Shown here: positions 5,895 through 10,384 of the stretch, in pieces | Numbering within the stretch: the first letter of the stretch is position 1 | Layout: the number at the start of each line of letters is the position of its first letter | Assembly: GCA_904419105.1 (NCBI GenBank) | Contig: CAJFQR010000052.1 | Span: 1 to 10,384 of the forward strand | Origin: Candidatus Avimicrobium faecavium | GTDB taxonomy: Bacteria > Bacillota > Clostridia > Oscillospirales > Ruminococcaceae | Length of the DNA: 10,384 nucleotides | Direction of reading: 5' to 3' | Notes under the pieces: model-generated | What the model saw: only the letters and a program-made list of their open reading frames with translations | The model's database searches: none | Told to the model about the DNA's origin: nothing | Program-made: the position numbers and the translations under genes

Positions 5895-5929
5895 CTTCTG
5901 TGAAAATGGGGCTGCCGTTTTCTGTTTTT
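5888..5929 (+). terminator. Attenuator terminator in the pyrB leader
   Basis: CGGCAGC (5889-5895) and GCTGCCG (5911-5917) form a perfect 7-bp stem, extended by two U-G pairs and one C-G pair, followed directly by TTTTCTGTTTTT (5918-5929). It lies between the promoter and the pyrB ribosome binding site, so it would stop transcription before the gene. It is a conditional terminator controlled by the PyrR loop upstream. Confidence 0.85.
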
Positions 5930-5959
5930 CCCGCCGTATGCAGAGAAGGGAGAAAAAAC

Positions 5960-7042
5960 ATGCGTCATCTCATCGATTCCACCGACCTGAGCGTAGCCGA
6001 GATCGACCGGGTGCTGAACCTGGCCGACGACATCATCCGCGACCCGGCCGCCTATGGCGACTGCTGCAAGGGGAAGATCCTGGCCACGCTGTTCTATGAG
6101 CCGAGCACCCGCACCCGGCTGTCCTTCGAGGCGGCGATGCTGCGGCTCGGCGGCAGCGTGGAGGGCTTCTCCTCGGCGAGCACCTCGTCGGTGAGCAAGG
6201 GCGAAACCGTGGCCGACACCGTCCGGGTGGTGGGCAGCTATGCCGACATCATCGCCATGCGCCACAACAAGGAGGGCGCCCCGCGGGTGGCCTCGATGTT
6301 CTCGCCGGTGCCGGTGATCAACGCCGGGGACGGCGGGCACCAGCACCCGACCCAGACCCTCACCGACCTGCTCACCATCCGCTCCCTCAAGGGGCGGCTG
6401 TCCGGCTTCACCGTGGGTATGTGCGGCGACCTGAAGTACGGGCGGACCGTCCACTCGCTGGTCAAGGCCCTGTCCCGGTATGAGGGGGTCAGGTTCGTCT
6501 TTATCGCGCCGGAGGAACTGAAGATCCCCCGGCATCTGATCGACGAGGTGCTGGAGCCGGCGAACATCGACTACCAGGAGGTGGCCACGCTGGAAGAGGC
6601 CATCGGCGAGGTCGATGCGCTCTATATGACCCGCATCCAGCAGGAGCGGTTCCTGGACAAGAGCGAGTATGAGCGGCTGAAGGACGTCTACCGGCTGGAC
6701 GCCGAAAAGATGGCCATGGCCAGGGCGGATATGATCGTTCTGCACCCGCTGCCCCGGGTCAATGAGATCGCCCCGGAGGTGGACGCCGACCCGAGAGCCG
6801 CCTACTTTAAGCAGGTGAAGTACGGCATGTATGTGCGCATGGCGCTGATCCTGACGCTGCTGGGCATCAAAAACCAGCTGGCCCCGGTGCGCACCGAGGA
6901 GCCCGACTGGGTGGAGGAGCCGCCGGTGTGCCACAACCCGGCCTGCATCACCACCGTCGAGAATGGGCTGCCCCAGCGGTTTGTCTACACCGATGAGAGC
7001 CATACCCACAAAAAGTGCTTCTACTGCGAGCACGACGCGTAA
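5960..7042 (+). CDS. pyrB: Aspartate carbamoyltransferase catalytic chain fused to a PyrI-like zinc domain
   Basis: This protein condenses carbamoyl phosphate with aspartate to N-carbamoylaspartate, the committed step of pyrimidine synthesis. Catalytic motifs are intact: FYEPSTRTRLSFE with STRTR at 49-53, the SVSKGE loop with Lys80, HPTQ (129-132) and HPLPRVNEI (262-270). The catalytic part ends near residue 303, where ordinary PyrB ends. The chain runs on to 360 with a linker and a tail holding Cys324, 329, 353 and 356: C-x4-C-x23-C-x2-C, the same spacing as the zinc site of E. coli PyrI (Cys109, 114, 138, 141), with similar residues (CHNPACI, KCFYCE). The PyrI nucleotide-binding domain is absent. 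The frame is open from a GTG at 5900, but ATG 5960 has AAGGGAG (5946-5952) and begins at the family's RHLIDSTDLS. No other pyr gene is adjacent. Confidence 0.95.
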   Translation: MRHLIDSTDLSVAEIDRVLNLADDIIRDPAAYGDCCKGKILATLFYEPSTRTRLSFEAAMLRLGGSVEGFSSASTSSVSKGETVADTVRVVGSYADIIAMRHNKEGAPRVASMFSPVPVINAGDGGHQHPTQTLTDLLTIRSLKGRLSGFTVGMCGDLKYGRTVHSLVKALSRYEGVRFVFIAPEELKIPRHLIDEVLEPANIDYQEVATLEEAIGEVDALYMTRIQQERFLDKSEYERLKDVYRLDAEKMAMARADMIVLHPLPRVNEIAPEVDADPRAAYFKQVKYGMYVRMALILTLLGIKNQLAPVRTEEPDWVEEPPVCHNPACITTVENGLPQRFVYTDESHTHKKCFYCEHDA

Positions 7043-7056
7043 GGGTCCAGGGACCC
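7043..7056 (+). other. Hairpin immediately after the pyrB stop
   Basis: GGGTCC and GGACCC are perfect inverted repeats separated by 2 bases, starting on the base after the TAA. The 3' arm (GGGACCC, 7050-7056) could also pair with GGGTCCC (7088-7094) inside the terminator hairpin, so alternative folds exist. No T-run follows it directly. Confidence 0.35.
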
Positions 7057-7078
7057 CCGCGCCTGACGGCGAATACAG

Positions 7079-7126
7079 CGGCCTCCCGGGTCCCCGGCGG
7101 GGCCGTTTTTCGCCTTTTTGGCGAAA
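7079..7126 (+). terminator. Intrinsic terminator of pyrB, with a second hairpin in tandem
   Basis: CGGCC (7079-7083) and GGCCG (7101-7105), extended inward by further pairs, form a GC-rich hairpin followed by TTTTT (7106-7110). A second hairpin, TTTCGCC-TTTTT-GGCGAAA (7108-7126), begins in that T-run. The first is the likely terminator of pyrB. Confidence 0.8.
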
Positions 7127-7141
7127 TATGCCTATGTAACG

Positions 7142-7163
7142 CAGATTTATCCCAGACTTATCC
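7142..7163 (+). repeat. Tandem 11-bp direct repeats in the ppx promoter (PHO-box-like)
   Basis: CAGATTTATCC (7142-7152) is followed at once by CAGACTTATCC (7153-7163), one mismatch in 11. The core TTATCC recurs at exactly one helical turn. PhoB/PhoP-type response regulators bind direct repeats with this 11-bp period and often replace a weak -35, which is the arrangement here. The bases do not match a named PHO-box consensus closely, so the regulator is inference. Confidence 0.6.
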
Positions 7164-7164
7164 T

Positions 7165-7178
7165 GCCGGACATCCGGC
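7165..7178. promoter_or_regulatory. Perfect inverted repeat in the ppx promoter spacer
   Basis: GCCGGA and TCCGGC (7165-7170, 7173-7178) are perfect 6-bp arms separated by CA. The palindrome lies between the direct repeats and the -10 box, where a bound protein would block RNA polymerase. It could also be chance. Confidence 0.35.
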
Positions 7179-7183
7179 CCCGA

Positions 7184-7189
7184 TACAAT
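7184..7189 (+). promoter_or_regulatory. -10 box of the ppx-ppk promoter
   Basis: TACAAT is a good -10, 26 nt before the ppx ATG. No convincing -35 is found 16-18 bp upstream (TCCTGC at 17 bp), which suggests an activator-dependent promoter. Transcription would start near 7196, leaving a leader of about 19 nt. Confidence 0.6.
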
Positions 7190-7214
7190 ACTGTTTGAAA
7201 ATGGGGGACATAGT

Positions 7215-8153
7215 ATGACCGAACCGAGAAAAAATACCAGCGCCATCGTAAACTGCGCAGTGGTGGACCTGGGGTCCAACACCATCCGCATGACCCTCTA
7301 CGATGTGCAGGACCACGGGGGCTTTCTGCCGCTGTTTTCCGAAAAGCGCATGGCCGGCCTGGTGAACTACATCCGCGACGGGGTGCTGTCCCGGGAGGGC
7401 ATCGAGGTGGCCTGCGGCGTGCTGCGGGGCTTCCAGCGGATGCTGCGCCAGTTTGGCGACATCCCGATGAATGTCTTCGCCACCGCCAGCCTGCGCAACA
7501 TCAAAAACACCGATGAGGTGCTCGCCGCCATCCGGGAGCGCACCGGGCTTGTGGTGGAGGTGCTCTCCGGCGAGCTGGAGGCCCGCTACGGCTGCCTTGG
7601 GGCGATGCTCACCTGCCCGCTGGAAGGGGGCGCGGTGTTTGACATCGGGGGAGGCTCCACCGAGATCGTACTGCTGGACAACGGCAGGATCACCCGGGCG
7701 GAGAGCCTGGACATCGGTTCGCTGAACCTGTACAACCGCTATGTCTCCGAACTGTGGCCGGACCGGGGGGAGATCGAGAAGATTGCCGCCGCCGCCCGGA
7801 AGAAGCTGCGCCGGGCACCGGCTCCGGCCAAACCGGTGCCGAATGTGCTGGCCATCGGCGGCACCGCCCGGGCGGTGCTGAAGATCGCCAACCAGTACCT
7901 GGACAAACCGGAGGGCAACCGCATCCTGACGATGGGCGAGCTGGACCGCACCACCGAGATGCTGCTGGCCCGCAAGGGCACCGCCCGCCGGCTGATCCTG
8001 AAATCCTGTCCCGACCGGGTGCACACCATCCTGCCGGGCGTGATCCTGATGAATACCACCGCTCATATACTCTGTAAAAAGCAGCTGTACATCAGCCGCT
8101 ACGGCGTCCGGGAGGGATACCTGTGTCAAAAACTGACAAGTCCTATGATCTGA
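7215..8153 (+). CDS. ppx: Ppx/GppA family phosphatase (exopolyphosphatase)
   Basis: This 312-residue protein has the actin-like ASKHA fold of the Ppx/GppA family, which removes terminal phosphate from polyphosphate or from pppGpp. Motifs in order: VDLGSNTIRM (17-26, first phosphate loop), FATASLRNIKN (88-98), SGELEARYG (118-126, with the catalytic glutamate position at 121), VFDIGGGSTEIVLL (141-154, second phosphate loop), AIGGTARA (213-220) and RYGVREGYL (295-303). The length matches the short bacterial form without the extra C-terminal domains of E. coli Ppx. GGGGGA (7203-7208) lies 6 nt before the ATG. The 3' end overlaps ppk by 31 bases in another frame. Pairing with ppk makes polyphosphate the likelier substrate, but a role in (p)ppGpp metabolism is not excluded. 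Confidence 0.92.
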   Translation: MTEPRKNTSAIVNCAVVDLGSNTIRMTLYDVQDHGGFLPLFSEKRMAGLVNYIRDGVLSREGIEVACGVLRGFQRMLRQFGDIPMNVFATASLRNIKNTDEVLAAIRERTGLVVEVLSGELEARYGCLGAMLTCPLEGGAVFDIGGGSTEIVLLDNGRITRAESLDIGSLNLYNRYVSELWPDRGEIEKIAAAARKKLRRAPAPAKPVPNVLAIGGTARAVLKIANQYLDKPEGNRILTMGELDRTTEMLLARKGTARRLILKSCPDRVHTILPGVILMNTTAHILCKKQLYISRYGVREGYLCQKLTSPMI

Positions 8154-10231
8154 GCTACACCCAGAACCGGGAGCTCAGCTGGCTGAAGTTCAACGCCAGA
8201 GTGCTGGATGAGAGCATGGACGAACATGTGCCGCTGATCGAGCGGCTGCGGTTCATCTCCATCTTCACCAGCAATCTGGACGAGTTCTTTATGGTGCGGG
8301 TGGGCAGCCTGATGGACCTGGCCGCCACCCTGCCCAAACAGGTGGACAGCAAGAGCGGCCAGACCCCTCAGCAGCAGCTGGACGGCATCTACGCCGCTGT
8401 GCGCCCGCTGATGCGATACCGGGATTCCTGCTTTGCCAAGGTGATGAAGGCCCTGACGGGAAAAGGGGTGCGGGAGTGGAAGCCGTCCGAGCTCACCGGC
8501 AAGGCCAAGAGCTATATCCAGGACTACTACCGGGACCGGATCTTCCCGCTGCTGTCCCCGCAGATCATCGACCGCAGCCACCCCTTCCCCCATCTGAAGA
8601 ACAAGGTGCTCTACGGGGTGGCGCTGCTCACCCAGCGGGACAAGGAGCTGCTGGGCATCGTCGAGGTGCCGGAGTCGCTGCCGCCGATCATCCTGCTGCC
8701 CGGGGAAAACGCCCAGTATGTGCGCACCGAAGAGGTCATCCGCTCCCAGCTGCACAAGATCTTCAAGGCCTATCACATCACCGAGGAGAGCGTGGTGACC
8801 GTCACCCGCAACGCCGACATCAATTACAGCGAGGCCATCCTGGACGACGAGGACGGTGAGGACCTGCGGGACGCCATGGTCAAGGCGCTGCGCAAGCGGG
8901 AGCGGCTGGCTCCGGTGCGGCTGCAGATGCAGGGGGACGCCCCGGTGGTGCGCAAGCTGCTGGAGCAGAAGCTGGGGCTGACGGCGGAACAGGTGTATGT
9001 CTGCTCCTGCCCGCTGCTGCTGGGGTATGCCTACCAGCTCTCCAACTGCGATAAGAGCCTGTACTACGCCCCCTACACCCCGATCTACCCCGACTACCTC
9101 TCCCAGGAGGCGCCGCTGTGGCCCCAGATCCAGCAGCGCGATGTGCTGCTGTTCTACCCCTATCAGTCGATGCAGCCGTTTTTGACGCTGCTCAAAGAGT
9201 CGGCCAACGACCCGAATGTGCTGTCGATCCAGATGACCATCTACCGGCTGGCGGGACATTCGGCGGTGGCCAAACACCTGATCACCGCCGCGGAAAACGG
9301 CAAATCGGTGACGGTGCTGGTGGAGCTGCGGGCCCGCTTTGACGAGAAGGCCAACATCGAATGGGCCAGAGAGCTGGAGGAGGCCGGCTGCCGGGTGCTG
9401 TACGGCATCGAGGGGTACAAGTGCCACTCGAAGATCTGCCTCATCACCCGCAAGGAGAAAAACGGCAAGCTGAGCTATGTGACCCAGATCGGCACCGGCA
9501 ACTTCAACGAAAAGACCGCCGCCCTCTACACCGACTTTGCACTGCTCACCGCCGATCCGGTAATCGCCGACGACGCGGTGAACTTCTTCCAGAATATGCT
9601 GATGGGGGATCTGTACTCCAGCTACCAGAAGCTGCTGGTGGCCCCGTTCACAATGAAGGAGACGCTGCTGCGGCTCATCGACGGGGAGATCAGCCGGGGA
9701 AACAGAGGGCATATCATCATCAAGGTCAACTCGGTGACCGAGCGGGAGCTCATCGACAAGCTGGCTCAGGCCTCCCAGGCCGGGGTGAAGGTGGAGCTCA
9801 TCGTCCGGGGCATCTGCTGCCTGCTGCCGGGGATCCCGGGCAAGACGGAGAACATCACCGTCACCAGCATCGTCGGGCGGTTCCTCGAGCACAGCCGGGT
9901 GTACTGCTTCGGCGACGGGGAACTGCGGCAGCTGTACATCTCCTCGGCGGACATCATGACCCGCAACCAGAACCGCCGGGTGGAGATCGCCTGCCCGATC
10001 GAGGACCCGGCCATTAAGAACTTCCTCTCCCAATACCTGGACATCCTGCTGGCGGACAACACCAAGGCCCGCCGGCTGCTGCCCAGCGGCGAGTACATCA
10101 GCGCCCGGCAGGTGGACCGGCCGCCGCTGTCCTCCCAGGCCTACTTTATGGAGCACCCGCCGGAGTTTGAGCGGTATGAGCCGCCGAAGGAGAGCTTCCT
10201 CGACAAGCTCGGCCGGCTGTTCGGCCGGTGA
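8123..10231 (+). CDS. ppk1: Polyphosphate kinase 1
   Basis: This 702-residue protein reversibly moves the gamma phosphate of ATP onto polyphosphate chains. The N-terminal domain is recognisable (NRELSWLKFNARVLDES at 15-31, LRFISIFTSNLDEFFMVRVG at 42-61), followed by a head domain and two phospholipase-D-like catalytic domains. Key histidines are at 435 (in GYKCHSK) and 590 (in FLEHSRVYCFG), corresponding to E. coli His435 and His592. Other conserved blocks are RARFDEKANIEWA (403-415), QIGTGNFNEKTA (455-466) and the ending SSADIMTRNQNRRVE (607-621). The start is a GTG with GGGAGGG (8110-8116) 6 nt before it; no nearby ATG fits. The start lies inside the ppx end, so translation is probably coupled. 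No residue that I expected to be conserved is missing. Confidence 0.96.
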   Translation: MSKTDKSYDLSYTQNRELSWLKFNARVLDESMDEHVPLIERLRFISIFTSNLDEFFMVRVGSLMDLAATLPKQVDSKSGQTPQQQLDGIYAAVRPLMRYRDSCFAKVMKALTGKGVREWKPSELTGKAKSYIQDYYRDRIFPLLSPQIIDRSHPFPHLKNKVLYGVALLTQRDKELLGIVEVPESLPPIILLPGENAQYVRTEEVIRSQLHKIFKAYHITEESVVTVTRNADINYSEAILDDEDGEDLRDAMVKALRKRERLAPVRLQMQGDAPVVRKLLEQKLGLTAEQVYVCSCPLLLGYAYQLSNCDKSLYYAPYTPIYPDYLSQEAPLWPQIQQRDVLLFYPYQSMQPFLTLLKESANDPNVLSIQMTIYRLAGHSAVAKHLITAAENGKSVTVLVELRARFDEKANIEWARELEEAGCRVLYGIEGYKCHSKICLITRKEKNGKLSYVTQIGTGNFNEKTAALYTDFALLTADPVIADDAVNFFQNMLMGDLYSSYQKLLVAPFTMKETLLRLIDGEISRGNRGHIIIKVNSVTERELIDKLAQASQAGVKVELIVRGICCLLPGIPGKTENITVTSIVGRFLEHSRVYCFGDGELRQLYISSADIMTRNQNRRVEIACPIEDPAIKNFLSQYLDILLADNTKARRLLPSGEYISARQVDRPPLSSQAYFMEHPPEFERYEPPKESFLDKLGRLFGR

Positions 10232-10245
10232 GGTCAATACATAGT

Positions 10246-10275
10246 AAAAACACCCCCGGGGCCGGGGGTGTTTTT
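10246..10275 (+). terminator. Bidirectional intrinsic terminator after ppk1
   Basis: AAAAACACCCCC (10246-10257) and GGGGGTGTTTTT (10264-10275) form a 12-bp perfect stem, with more GC pairing possible in the loop. The T-run serves the plus strand and the A-run serves the converging gene on the minus strand. It is the strongest hairpin in the window. Confidence 0.93.
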
Positions 10276-10290
10276 GCGTTAAGGGGGGAT

Positions 10291-10384
10291 CTATAAGGTG
10301 GTGAGGGTTCGGACAAAGCGGCGGTACCAGAGCTCAAAGGGGAGAAAACAGAGCAGCCCATAGGCCACCGCCAGCAGCGTCCAG
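10291..10384 (-). CDS. C-terminal end of a convergent gene, probable membrane protein (partial)
   Basis: Reading in from the right edge on the minus strand, one frame stays open for 30 codons and ends at TAG (10291-10293). It encodes a hydrophobic run, WTLLAVAYGLLCFLPFELW, then a basic tail (YRRFVRT). This looks like the last membrane helix and cytoplasmic end of a membrane protein. The rest lies outside the window, so no family can be named. The stop is 15 bases from the shared terminator at 10246-10275, which supports a real gene end. Confidence 0.6.
   Translation of the reverse strand, partial: WTLLAVAYGLLCFLPFELWYRRFVRTLTTL

Noticed and set aside
5900..5959. GTG start for pyrB at 5900, adding 20 residues
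   Set aside because: The GTG lies in the loop of the attenuator hairpin with no ribosome binding site; ATG 5960 has AAGGGAG and matches the family N-terminus.
5828..7291. 487-codon minus-strand frame opposite pyrB
   Set aside because: It runs through the pyrB leader, terminator and ppx promoter and has antisense-type composition; pyrB is unambiguous.
8126..10237. 703-codon open frame on the minus strand opposite ppk1
   Set aside because: It mirrors ppk1 almost exactly, is rich in His, Gln, Gly and Val repeats typical of antisense frames in GC-rich genes, has no ribosome binding site and matches no family.
1..10384. CRISPR array, insertion sequence, prophage or toxin-antitoxin system
   Set aside because: No regularly spaced repeats, transposase or integrase motifs, or terminal inverted repeats were seen on either strand, and no small gene pair resembles a known toxin and antitoxin.

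Overview
This GC-rich window reads as the chromosome of a Gram-positive bacterium. The ribosome binding sites are strong AGGAGG types, the promoters fit sigma-A, and the terminators are hairpins followed by T-runs. The ACT-domain/UPF0210 gene pair, a PyrR-type pyr leader and the ppx-ppk pair suggest a high-GC member of class Clostridia, possibly Oscillospiraceae/Ruminococcaceae. That placement is inference; no rRNA or other marker is present. The window is mostly housekeeping genes. I see no tRNA, rRNA, CRISPR array, transposase, phage gene or defence system.

Layout. (1) Positions 1-717 hold the C-terminal part of a glutamine-dependent NAD+ synthetase (nadE), cut by the left edge. (2) A good promoter at 730-758 drives a plus-strand operon of four genes: ACT-domain protein, UPF0210 protein, YbaK/EbsC-type Cys-tRNA(Pro) deacylase and a small multi-pass membrane protein. 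It ends at a bidirectional terminator (3552-3582). (3) On the minus strand lies sfsA with its own promoter. Upstream of it is a three-gene minus-strand cassette of unknown function (an exported protein, an unlisted 34-residue membrane peptide and a four-helix membrane protein), with a promoter at 5678-5706 and a terminator at 4442-4466. (4) From a divergent intergenic region (5633-5959) a perfect-consensus promoter drives pyrB through a leader that looks like a PyrR-controlled attenuator. This PyrB carries a C-terminal zinc-finger tail that matches the zinc domain of the PyrI regulatory chain in cysteine spacing. (5) A ppx/gppA-ppk1 polyphosphate operon follows, with overlapping reading frames and a weak -35 promoter that carries two contiguous 11-bp direct repeats, a pattern like a PHO box. 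It ends at a strong bidirectional terminator, beyond which the last codons of a convergent minus-strand membrane protein gene are visible.

How the genes work together. pyrB (pyrimidine synthesis) appears to be switched by UMP/UTP through PyrR. Ppx and Ppk1 degrade and make polyphosphate and are probably co-regulated by phosphate supply. The ACT/UPF0210/YbaK operon joins a small ligand-sensing fold, an enzyme-like protein of unknown reaction and a tRNA-proofreading enzyme. The least explained parts are the 4496-5632 cassette, the zinc tail on PyrB, and the repeats in front of ppx.
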